DNA from: Ephydatia muelleri
Taxonomy: Eukaryota; Porifera; Demospongiae; Spongillida; Spongillidae
Length of the DNA: 64,000 nt
NCBI GenBank assembly: GCA_013339895.1
Contig: JABACO010000018.1
Location: 1,173,453-1,237,452, forward strand
Direction of reading: 5' to 3'
Shown here: piece by piece, positions 24,869 to 34,881 of the stretch
Numbering within the stretch: position 1 is the first letter of the stretch
Layout: every line of letters begins with the position of its first letter
Position numbers and translations under genes: made by a program
The notes under the pieces: generated by a model
The model's database searches: none
What the model was told of the DNA's origin: nothing
What the model saw: the letters and a program-made list of their open reading frames with translations, nothing else

Positions 24869-25022
24869 ACATACAGGTAAGCGCTGTGGTTTCTATTAAT
24901 AGTACTGTGGTCTCTGTGGGCGGAAGTCATGCCAATGACGTTATGCTGAGGTCGTAACGACGCTTCACGTGATATTTTTAATAAGTATTCGTTTTTCTCT
25001 TGGCGTGTGAACTCTTGAGCGA
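24869..25022. promoter_or_regulatory. Shared divergent promoter region, SIRT5 and CHMP4 copy 1
   Basis: Only 154 bp separate the two start codons, which point away from each other. The stretch has no obvious TATA box and contains TGACGT- and CACGTG-like words (CAATGACGTTATG near 24932 and TTCACGTGAT near 24964). A bidirectional promoter is the simple reading. Confidence 0.5.
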
Positions 25023-26844
25023 ATGGCATCAGCACTAGCGCGCCTTTTCGGGACGGGAAAAGGCAAGGACGACCAACCATCACCTCAGGTGGCAATACAG
25101 AAGTTGAGAGAGACAGAGGAGATGTTGGGAAAGAAATCCGAGTTCTTAGAAAAGAAGATAGAAAAGGAACTAGCGGCGGCGAAACACGCCGGAATGAAGA
25201 ACAAGAGAGGTAGAAGCAATTCACACGCTAAATGTGTAGTTAGGGTACAAGTATTATAATAGATAGTATCTGACCCTGGCATCATCTTGACGTAACGGTA
25301 TATATTTTATTTCTTTTTTTTTTCTTGTTTTAATAGCCGCCATGAATGCCCTGAAACGGAAAAAAGCGACTGGAGAAACAACTTCAGCAAATCGACGGAA
25401 CTCTTTCGACCATAGAGTTCCAGCGAGAGGCCTTGGAGAACGCCCAAACCAACACAGAGGTCCTCAACAACATGAGTTTCGCTGCCAAAGCGCTGAAGGC
25501 GGCCCACCAACAATTGTGAGTTTTGTGTGTCACAAAACACGTCGTTTCCACTCGTACAACACTCACGATTATCCGGACAATTATCGTGCTGCTCTGGTAA
25601 GAAGTAGTACTACACAGTCTAAACTCACTTCCAATGTGCTTCCAGCGCCACACTTTCGTCACTAGTTAGATTGAGACCAGAGCTGTACTAAACGGTCCAT
25701 CTAAGATGAAGTGAACTGCTAAGTTAGAAGTGGCATTTTAAAGCACCCTTAGTGGCAGGCATACATATTGCGTGTGGGTTTTTATTTGGGATCGCTTCCG
25801 CTAAAAGGGACCTAACGCATACATTATAACATTTCCAGTACTCGCCAATAGAAATGTAACGCTTGTTGGCTAATTTCAAATTCAAAGTCTTACAACTCCA
25901 TGACAGATACTCCGATTCTCAGTGCATAAGAAGCAATGTGTAGAGGACTTTTAGAATATCAACAAAAAATTTGAAATCTTGCAAAAACATGTGTTAGGTC
26001 CCTTTTTGCGAAAACGATCCCTTTTATTTATCCCATTTATTTATCCCATTTATTTATTTATTTATTTTATTATTATTATAGTACATACACATTAAGATAC
26101 ACAAATGTGAAAACCTATACTAAGAATTCGTTGCCTGGATCATCATTACATCCTGCACACCTTGCTAGCAGAGCTCTTCTTTTTTTTTTTTTAACAATAA
26201 TAATTAACTACATACATATTACATAACATAATATTACAGATGGAGGTTGAGTTTGTAGTTATGAGTAGACTTTGTGTTTGTGTTTCTGTGGTAACTTGGG
26301 CACATTGCAATATGCGTGTCACATCATAGGGACGTAGATGATGTACAAGACATGATGGACGATATACAGGAGCAGAACGAATTGTCCGAAGAAATCACAA
26401 ACGCATTGTCCAATCCCGTTGGATTTGGTCAGGATGTGGACGAAGTAAGAAATAGTAACATCTATAATGGTTAATTGATGAAGCATGGTATGTACAGCTG
26501 TGTAGTGTTGTGTGCAAAAAGCCCTGAAACTGTGATCAAGCTGGGCTCACTCTTTGTTGGATCTCTCTCCCCTGTTCAGGACGAGCTACTAGCCGAGCTG
26601 GAAGGAATGGAGCAGGAAGAATTGGAGAAGGATTTGCTCCAGGTACCGGCAGGCAGCAGCATGTTGCCCGAAGACACCATTGGTGTTGACGATCTACCTG
26701 CAGTTCGTAAGTATCTACAGTGGAGGGGCTAGTGGTATGTCACCTCTGACCTGTACCCACATTACAGCCACTAAGACTCCAAAAGCCAAAGTCAAGAACG
26801 ATGATGACGACCTGAAAGAGCTCGCCAGCTGGGCCACCTCTTGA
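25023..26844 (+). pseudogene. CHMP4: CHMP4 (Snf7-type ESCRT-III subunit), copy 1, with a one-base frameshift
   Basis: CHMP4/Snf7 polymerises on membranes in ESCRT-III budding and scission. Exons 25023-25209, 25337-25515, 26330-26444, 26580-26706 and 26768-26844 match copy 3 exon for exon. Exon 2 has six A in the ALKRK-K tract where copy 3 has five, shifting the frame so that exon 2 does not encode the Snf7 helix. Exons 3-5 (DVDDVQDMMDDIQEQNEL, then DELLAELEGMEQEELE, then the ELASWATS end) are otherwise clean and show selection-like conservation. So this is either a very young pseudogene, a slippage allele, or a sequencing error in a homopolymer. Intron 2 is enlarged by a MITE at 25788. Confidence 0.75.
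25788..26021. mobile_element. 234-bp MITE with 8-bp target duplication
   Basis: The left end GGGATCGCTTCCGCTAAAAG and the right end, inverted, GGGATCGTTTTCGCAAAAAG are terminal repeats. TTTTATTT flanks both sides as an 8-bp duplication, which suits the hAT superfamily. CHMP4 copy 3 lacks it in the matching intron. A second, damaged copy is at 931. Confidence 0.8.
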
Positions 26845-27139
26845 AGCTGTGGACTTCACCGTCCCAGACACACCCCCATCAGTCACCACCCCTAATCATT
26901 ATGTCAGCTCATCAGAACCTAATAACTTAATTTTTGATTTTGTGTGTACTGAGCCATGTTTTCAATGGTGATAACACTGGCCAATCATGAGATGATTTGC
27001 GGAGAAGATAATTGTCCGTTGCATCGAACCATAGATACCACCAATTACTGTACACCAGTCAAGTAGTTCTTTTCACTTAATGAGGCACTCATTATCTAGT
27101 ATGTTTCAGTTTTCTTTTTACTTGTAAACAAACGAGCGT

Positions 27140-27180
27140 TGCAGCTATGTGACGTCACATCCGGGTACTAAATAAGTTGT
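27140..27180 (+). promoter_or_regulatory. CRE palindrome plus ETS-like site upstream of CHMP4 copy 2
   Basis: TGACGTCA at 27150-27157 is followed at once by CATCCGGGT. The same pair is kept upstream of copy 3 (32816). These are textbook CREB/ATF and ETS core words; binding is inferred. Confidence 0.45.
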
Positions 27181-27317
27181 CTGGCCTGGGCACCGGCAAG
27201 CATTCGTGCAAGTGATCGTATTATTAACTAGGCATAACCGGACACGACGTCAGCGGTAATGCCTATAGGGGCGTATGCCAAACATTTTTTAGGGGTGTGG
27301 AGAGCTAGCTAAGAGAG

Positions 27318-27739
27318 ATGGCATCAGCATTAGCGCGCCTCTTCGGCGGCGGGAAAGGCAAAGAGGACCAGCCCTCACCTCAGGTGGCGATACAGAAGTT
27401 GAGAGAGACAGAGGAGATGCTGGGAAAGATATCTGAGTTCTTAGAAAAGAAGATTGCTAAAGAGCTGGCGGCAGCCAAGCAAGCTTGCATGAAAAACAAG
27501 AGAGGTAATCGATAGCCGTAATAATGGCGCTATCAAAACGTCTGGCATCCCTTTACAGCCGCCATGAATGCCCTGAAACGGAAAAAAAGCGACTGGAGAA
27601 ACAACTTCAGCAAATTGACGGAACTCTTTCGACCATAGAGTTCCAGCGAGAGGCCTTGGAGAACGCCCCAAATTAACACACAGGTCCTCAAAAACATGAG
27701 TTTCGCTGCCAAAGCGCTGAAGGCGGCCCACCAACACTT
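27318..27739 (+). pseudogene. CHMP4: CHMP4 copy 2, truncated after exon 2
   Basis: Exon 1 (27318-27504) and exon 2 (27559-27739) are close to copy 3. Exon 2 has seven A in the Lys tract (copy 3 has five) and one extra C further on, so the frame is shifted between those points and returns afterwards. Right after exon 2 the sequence jumps to the 3'-flank words of copy 1 (GACACACCCCCATCAGTCAC), so exons 3-5 are gone. It cannot make the Snf7 core and C-terminal MIM-type tail. Confidence 0.85.
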
Positions 27740-27929
27740 GTGAGTTGGACTTCACCCTTCCAGACACACCCCCATCAGTCACCACCCCTAATCATTATGT
27801 CAGCTCATCAGAACCTGATTTTTGTGTTATTTGTGTACTGAGCCATATTTTCAATGAAGGTTAAAGTATTTAACCGCAGTTAATGGCCAGGGGGGTGTAC
27901 CCGGCGGGCGCTTAGTAGGTGACATTTAT

Positions 27930-28605
27930 ATGCGGCGCCGGGCGGCTGAGCCACGTGGTCTCACGACAGCACGCACCCGCGTTGTTTGTTCGTTGTCTCT
28001 GGTCTGTTCTGTTGTCTGCGGTAGCATCACGGAGTCCTTTACTGCTGAGCAGAGGGAGTACTTGGAGCGGCGATTCACTCAGTTGACTGCCGCGATGGTT
28101 AGGCCAACCACCACTGACCAGGTGTTAGCCTCGGGAGTCCTGCTGACGGCCCAGCTCATGGCGATAACGGTAAGCACATCTGTTGTCGCTTTCCCCGTGA
28201 GGCACACGGTGCTTGGCACGAGTCCAGCACGTCCTCTTCCCCTTTTCCCCTCACATTCCCGGGCATCGAAGGTAGCTCGTCAGAGCTAGGCCGTCTGATC
28301 GATCGAGCATGTGACACTCGGGGCACCAGTACCAGCTCGAGCAGCACGCTGTCGCGATCGGCGCCCGAATCGATTGCTAGCGTGATTCTAAATCCTCTCC
28401 CGTTACGTAGGCGACGGTCCGTCTAACCATCGGATCCGCATCAGCCGACGACCGGCCTGTCACTGCCGGTTTTCGCGCAGGCGAGTACGGTACCGACCCT
28501 CGGCGGGGTTACGGCACTCGCGGTGTTGGATGGCTTCCCTCGCCTTGGTGAGCTGAGCTACCTCGGCGGTTCGGGACAGCTAGGAGCGGACCCCGGCAGC
28601 GAGAT

Positions 28606-28686
<81 letters not shown>

Positions 28687-29172
28687 AAGGTGGTTGCAAA
28701 ATAGAAAATCTGGAGTTTGTCGAAATGTCGGACCTGCTGCAGGAGGCATGCATGGGCGTCTGATGCAGCGGACTCGGCTAACCGGTCCATTTTAAAGCAC
28801 TTCGGTCGTCGGCCACCCGTTTCGGACATCCTAGTGTGGGCCGAGTGCTTTACAGCAATGGCAGCAGTGCTCTCCTGGAAATATCTGCAGAAGGCCCCGG
28901 AGCTCTTCGCTTACGCCCACCGGATATTTCATGCAGCCCGAATTTACGACTGTCACGCGTGGGTGACCTACGATCGTGTTTACAGGCGTCAAGCTGCCAC
29001 GAGATGCAGCCTCAACTGGTCTGTGGAGGATCAGTCACTCTATAATGAGGCATTTGCGGGGAGGGCCAAGCAGTCCACGCGGTGCAGTTCTGCTTGGGCG
29101 AGAACCATACGTTTGAGACATGCCCGGAGATGCCTCTGGTGCAGTTACCTGTATCGCTGGGGTCGGCTGCGG
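27930..29172 (+). mobile_element. DIRS-order retroelement fossil, Gag-like part
   Basis: The region resembles the first frame (Gag-like protein) of DIRS-type tyrosine-recombinase retroelements. A segment with WAECFTAMAAVL and, further on, YDRVYRRQAATRC and NWSVEDQSLYNEAF is typical of that family. A poly-C run lies in the middle. No reverse transcriptase or recombinase part is visible. The copy is broken and incomplete, with several breaks. It is older than the foldback element that interrupts its right side. Confidence 0.6.
28608..28685. repeat. Poly-C run of about 78 bases
   Basis: Uninterrupted C run inside the DIRS-like fossil. Its length may be an assembly estimate. Confidence 0.9.
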
Positions 29173-32100
29173 CCGTATGGCAAGCCATCAGTAACAAAAT
29201 TTGAAGACGACCTCTGGGATTGTCTCAGGACGTCATGGAACCTTATATCGTTGTCAGTCTATTTTAGGACGTCGTAAAATCGTGTTACGACGTCGCGAGT
29301 GTTTTTTTTTTTTAAGACGTCGTGAGATGTGTTACGACGTTGTAAATTCTTGACAACGTCGTGAGATACTTTACGACATCGTGAGACTTACGACGTCGTG
29401 AGACTTAAGACGTCGTGAGATATTTTTAGGCTTGATTATGTCATAACAACATGACCTTTCATATGTCTGTAGTCTCGTACCCACCCCCACATTTACGTAA
29501 GCAATTCTAATAGTGGCTAACATGGCACAAGGCAACGATTCATCTTCCTCTAGCGAGTGGGAGACATTTTTACGGAGGTGGCTCGAGTTGTTGCAAGTGC
29601 TAATAACCAGAGGGGCCTTGCAAACGAGGAATTCAGCAAGTATGTAGTGGAACAGCTGGAGATGATTATCATCTCTGTATCAACCTTGAAAAGTTATTTG
29701 GGATCCCATTTTCCCAGCAGCGAGTTAGGAAGTGAAATCGCTATATCAAATATGTGTGAAGAGTTTTTCAGCCTTTTGGAATGCCTCCGATGTATATTGT
29801 CCGAATGGGAAGAGTATCTCAACCACCCATTCAGTAGCGGGAATTACTCGTATAGTGCCGCTACAAAGAGCATCGTCTGGACCAGGAAGACCAAGGTTTG
29901 ACATCAGTGAGCAACAGCTAATGTACCTTCATTCGATGGGCTTTACTTGGGTTGAAATAGCGAACTTACTTGGTGTGTCACGCATGACTATCTTTCGTCG
30001 ACGAAGAGAATTTGGACAAGTCAAAAGTGTGGGTGACAACATTTGATGATGGTGAGTTCAAACGATGGTTTGGGGTACACTGCGATCTATGGGGTATCAT
30101 GTCACAAGGGAGAGAGTACGAGAAGCAATAAGAACCACAGACCCAATCAATAATGCTTTGTGATGGAGATGCCAGGTGCGCATACTCTGTACCTGGACCC
30201 AATTCTTTGTGGCATATAGGTAAGGTCAATTAAGTGTGTAACAAATTTGCATGTGCATTTGGCAGCTATTTTTTTGGCTTTCGTTTGATATGTATGCATG
30301 ACTGGGGCAAATAAAGTGGACACTCTTTTCGGCGTGGTTATGTAATATTTTTGATCTTAGGCTTAGTTTGTAACAATAGGGACTGTATAGGCAGCAAGCA
30401 CTCACTTTAACTATGACCTGAAGTAGAAATTGGTATTATTACCTAAGGCTTGCTCATATGATGTGTGCAATTTGTATACAAACTGATTCGTTGGCGGATG
30501 GTTGTCACACATGGAGCAATCGATGGATTTAGTAGACTTGTCCTCTTTCTCCAGTGTTCAACAAATAACCGTGCCAGCACTGTGTATGGCCTCTTCCTTG
30601 GTGCAGTTGGCCATTATGGTCTTCCTTCACGGGTGAGGACTGACCAAGGCAGAGAAAATGTTCAAGTCGCACATGCTACGAAACAGAGGGGTTAACAGGA
30701 GGTCCATCATTGTAGGTAGTTCTGTGCATAATCAACGAATAGAGCGATTATAGAAGGACAGCCATCGTTGTGCAACTTCCTTTTTTTACGGGCTTTTCTA
30801 CTACATGGAATAATATGACCTTTTGGATCCCATCAATGAAAATCACCTATTTGCATTACACCATGTCTATCTCCCACGGATAAATCGTTCCCTGAAGCAG
30901 TTTAAAGAAGCATGGAATTGTCATACTGAGAGAGGGAAAACCCCAAATTTTTCACAGGTGGTCTTCTGAGGTTGAAGGTATTCAGGGCTTGATGCTGTTG
31001 ATTATTTAAGGTATGAGCAAGCCTTAGGTAATAATACCAATTTCTACTTCAGGTCATAGTTAAAGTGAGTGCTTGCTGCCTATACAGTCCCTATTGTTAC
31101 AAACTAAGCCTAAGATCTCTAACCACACCGAAAAGAGTGTCCACTTTATTTGCCCCAGTCATGCATACATATCAAACGAAAGCCAAAAAGAGCTGCCAAA
31201 TGCACATGTAAATGTTACACAGTATGTGTGCTTGACCTTACCTATATGCCACAAAGAATTGGGTCCAGGTACAGAGTATGTGCGCCTGGCAGACACTTCT
31301 CTCCATCTCAAAGCATTATTGATTGGTTCTTATTGCTTCTCGTACTCTCTCCCTTGTGACACGATACCCCATAGATCGCAGTGTACCCCAAACCATCGTT
31401 TGACCCAGTGATGGGGAACTCCTTCGAATTTGTCAAACAACCAATTCCAACTCACCATCATCAATGTTGTCACCCACACTTTCAACTTGTCCAAATTCTC
31501 TTTGTCAATGAAAGATAGTCATGCGTGACACACCAAGTAAGTTCGCTATTTCAACCCAAGTAAAGCCCATCGAATGAAGGTACATTAGCTGTTGCTCACT
31601 GATGTCAAACCTTGGTCTTCCTGGTCCAGACGATGCTCTTGTAGGGGCACTATACGAGTAATTCCCGCTACTGAATGGGTGGTTGAGATACTCTTCCCAT
31701 TCGGACAATATACATCGGAGGCATTCCAAAAGGCTGCACAACTCTTCACACATATTTGATATAGCGATTTCGCTTCCTAACTCGCCGCTGGGCAAATGGG
31801 ATCCCAAATAACTTTTCAAGGTTGATACAGAGATGATAATCATCTCCAGCTGTTTCACTACATACTCGCTGAATTCCTCGTTTGCAAGGCCCCTCTGGTT
31901 ATTAGCACTTGCAACAACTCGAGCCACCTCCGTAAAAAATGTCTCCCACTCGCTAGAGAAAGATGAATCGTCTCATGTTAACCACTGTTAGGATTGCTTA
32001 CGTAAATGTGGGGGTGGGTACGAGGCTACAGAATATGAAAGGTCGTGTTGCTATGACGTAATCAGGCCTAAAAATATCTCACGAGTCGTAAATCACGGTA

Positions 32101-32332
32101 AATGTCACGACGTCGTAAAGTATCTCACGACGTCGTAAATCACGGTAAATGTCACGACGTCGTAAAGTATCTCACGACGTCGTAACACATCTCACGACGT
32201 CGTAAAAAAAACCACTCGCGACGTCGTAACACGATCTTACGACTTCCTAAAATACACTGACAACGACATAAGGTTCCATGACGTCTCCCAGAGGTCGTCT
32301 TTGAATTTTGTTACTGATGGCTTGCCATACGG
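29173..32332. mobile_element. Large foldback DNA transposon with integrase-type core
   Basis: Two arms of about 1.3 kb (29173-30458 and 31013-32332) are reverse complements of each other around a 0.55 kb centre. Each arm has an outer unique part, a cluster of ACGACGTCGT palindromes (29270-29450 and 32070-32240), the word TAGTCTCGTACCCACCCCC (29470 and, inverted, 32028), and a reading frame for a protein with a helix-turn-helix (LHSMGFTWVEIANLLGVSR). The centre encodes part of an integrase-like domain ([14 protein letters not shown], then [14 protein letters not shown]), of the kind found in animal and fungal genes annotated as integrase core. The element is not intact. The shared TAGTCTCGTACCC word links it to the 104-bp MITE at 12691. 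Confidence 0.75.
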
Positions 32333-32799
32333 TCGTAACTACTGACCCAACTCATTTATCATCTTCCGTGCCATTCCTACACATGCAGGAAGCTGTTTCA
32401 ACTTGTCATTACTCCTTTGGGGGCTGTGTGTGTCTCGGCTTTGCCTCGACCCTTGGGCAGGGGATCCGCCCACCTTTCGACAAGGTAGGGGGCGGATCCT
32501 CACACACCCTCACCACCCCCCAGCTCCGTTCACGGGGGAGGGACGTTACCCTGACACCCGCCAAAGGTCAGCGTAGGTAGGGTCCGGTCCATCGCCGTAG
32601 AGAATTAAATGGTGATAACACTGGCCAATCATGAGATGATTTGCGGAGAAGATAATTGTCCGTTGCATCGAAAGATACCACCATTACTATGCGTAATAGA
32701 TCTCTGATTATTTTTGTACACCAGTCAAGTAGTTTTTTTCACTTAATGTGGCACTCATTATCTAGTATTTTTCACTTTTCTTTTTACTTGTAAACAAAC

Positions 32800-32835
32800 G
32801 AGCGTTACAGCTTTGTGACGTCACATCCGGGTACT
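32800..32835 (+). promoter_or_regulatory. CRE palindrome plus ETS-like site upstream of CHMP4 copy 3
   Basis: TGACGTCA at 32816-32823 with CATCCGGGT directly after, as upstream of copy 2, about 125 bp before the start codon. Confidence 0.45.
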
Positions 32836-32946
32836 AAATAACTAGCCTCGCGCATGTGATCGACTAGGCATAACCGGACACGACGTCAGCGGTAACGCCT
32901 ATAGGGGCGTATGCCAAACTTTTTTTTTTAGGGGTGTGGAGAGGAG

Positions 32947-34417
32947 ATGGCATCAGCATTAGCGCGCCTATTTGGCGGCGGGAAAGGCAAAGAGGACCAG
33001 CCCTCACCTCAGGTGGCGATACAGAAGTTGAGAGAGACAGAGGAGATGCTGGGAAAGAAATCTGAGTTCTTAGAAAAGAAGATTGCTAAAGAGCTGGCGG
33101 CAGCCAAGCAAGCTGGCATGAAAAACAAGAGAGGTAATCGATAGCCGTAATAATGGCGCTATCGAAACGTCTGGCATCCCTTTACAGCCGCCATGAATGC
33201 CCTGAAACGGAAAAAGCGACTGGAGAAACAACTTCAGCAAATTGACGGAACTCTTTCGACCATAGAGTTCCAGCGAGAGGCCTTGGAGAACGCCCAAACC
33301 AACACAGAGGTCCTCAACAACATGAGTTTCGCTGCCAAAGCGCTGAAGGCGGCCCACCAACACTTGTGAGTTTGTGTATGTGGGCGTAGTACGCTTACAC
33401 TAATACCATCACATAATGCGTTTTGCTAGATAGACAGATGGCTGCTGCCTATCTATATCGAACCACTCTAGCTCAGTTGAAATCAAGACTTGTCTATGTT
33501 AAATCACTCTAGTTCAGTTGAAATCAAGACTTGTCTATACTCTAGTTCAGTTGAAAACAAGACTTGTGGTAATGAAGATTATGCATTTTAGTATCAAAAC
33601 CTGAAAATTGTAATCGTTTTTTATGTAGCATTGTCTAAAATTTCTTTTTGCTGCAACGCACGGATCAAAAACGTTTGCTAAATAAGGATAAAAACAGTCA
33701 GTATTTTTAGAGCAATCTTAGAATGGTTATTTAGTTGCAATTGTAAAATTTGTCATCAAAAGTGTGCAACACAATCTTGCACTGCAGATACAACTTCAAA
33801 ATTTAAGCACAAATTTATGAACTATTTTCTCTTTTGTCGTTGAACAGAGATGTTGATGATGTCCATGATATGATGGACGATATTCAGGAACAGAACGAGT
33901 TGGCCGATGAAATAACAAATGCTCTGTCTAATCCAGTTGGATTTGGTCAGGATGTAGACGAGGTGCGAGCAATGCAGATGTGTGTGAGGGGAGGAGGATG
34001 TGTGTGGGGGAGGAGGATGTGTGTGAGGGGAGGAGGATGTGTGTGGGGGAGGAGGATGTGTGCAAAAAAAATGTGCACACAGTTGGTCCTCTTAACGCAG
34101 ATGCTCAAACCTTTAGTTCACCCCTTTTTGTATTCTCTTAAGGACGAGCTACTAGCTGAGCTAGAAGGAATGGAGCAGGAAGAATTGGAGAAGGATTTGC
34201 TCGAAATACCGGCTGCAGGCAGCAAGTTGCCTGAAGATACAGTTGGGCTGGATGACCTACCTTCAGTTCGTAAGTGTTTTACATCATCATCAGGGGATAA
34301 GGGGTGGCATCATCACCTCTGACCTGTACCCACATTACAGCCACTAAGACTCCAAAAGCAAAAGTCAAGAACGATGATGACGACCTGAAAGAGCTAGCCA
34401 GCTGGGCCACCTCTTGA
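32947..34417 (+). CDS. CHMP4: CHMP4, Snf7-type ESCRT-III subunit, copy 3 (intact)
   Basis: Core ESCRT-III filament protein acting in multivesicular body formation, cytokinesis and membrane repair. Exons 32947-33133, 33188-33365, 33848-33962, 34143-34269 and 34341-34417 join in phase (1, 0 after exon 3, 1) into 227 residues, the usual CHMP4 length. Visible parts are a basic N-terminal helix region (MASALARLFGGGKGKEDQPS, then RETEEMLGKKSEFLEKKI), the exon 2 Snf7 helix (RLEKQLQQIDGTLSTIEFQR), the acidic helices of exons 3-4 (DMMDDIQEQNELADEI; LEGMEQEELEKDLLEIP), and a C-terminal DDDDLKELASWATS that would be the Alix-binding amphipathic helix. Of the three copies this one has the clean frame and is probably the functional gene. 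Confidence 0.92.
33455..33570. repeat. Short tandem repeat in CHMP4 copy 3 intron 2
   Basis: Three tandem copies of a roughly 45-bp unit containing CTCTAGTTCAGTTGAAATCA and AGACTTGTCTAT. The matching intron of copy 1 lacks it. Confidence 0.75.
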
Positions 34418-34881
34418 AGGACCACCTCAACCATCCCATCTCATTTATTAAATGGCCTGTTCATGTGTGTAACAGGTACATCCAACTTTCCCTCTGTTTG
34501 ATTGTTTGTGGTTTAGTGTTATGTGTAGCAATATTGATGTTGTATGCAATTTTGATTGTTGCATCGTGATGGGAGTAAGATTCAGACGTCCAGTAAGAAT
34601 AGTGCAATCAAACATGGAAAGTGTTTATGTGCAATGTAGGACACACCCAATTACACATCATGGAAACGTGCCCAATTTTTGCTGAGTCTGGGCACTAGTT
34701 AAGTGACCATATAAATACACATAGGCACACTTCCTAACTGCAAGAAGTCAACATAAATGCCTGCTTTATATTAGAGATAAAACAACCATAACTGAAGTCA
34801 AGGACCATAACTGAAGTGGAGGAACATCCAAAAGGAAATAAACAATACAAAAACGGTGGCAAGAGCCATACACACTGAACG
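34418..34881. other. Convergent intergenic spacer, CHMP4 copy 3 and TRAPPC8
   Basis: Both genes end into this 464-bp spacer. It holds the 3' ends of the two transcripts and no other feature that I can support. Confidence 0.5.

Larger units (their letters stand above)
27858..32607. mobile_element. 4.7 kb composite insertion in the 3' flank of CHMP4 copy 2
   Basis: The copy 1 flank reads ATTTTCAATG then GTGATAACACTGGCC without a break. In copy 2 the same words are separated by this block, with AATG on both sides as a possible short duplication. The block holds a DIRS-like fossil that is itself interrupted by a foldback DNA transposon. Confidence 0.7.

Noticed and set aside
32308-32580. 90-residue frame right of the foldback element
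   Set aside because: No recognised similarity; it may belong to the DIRS-like insertion, but I cannot show it.
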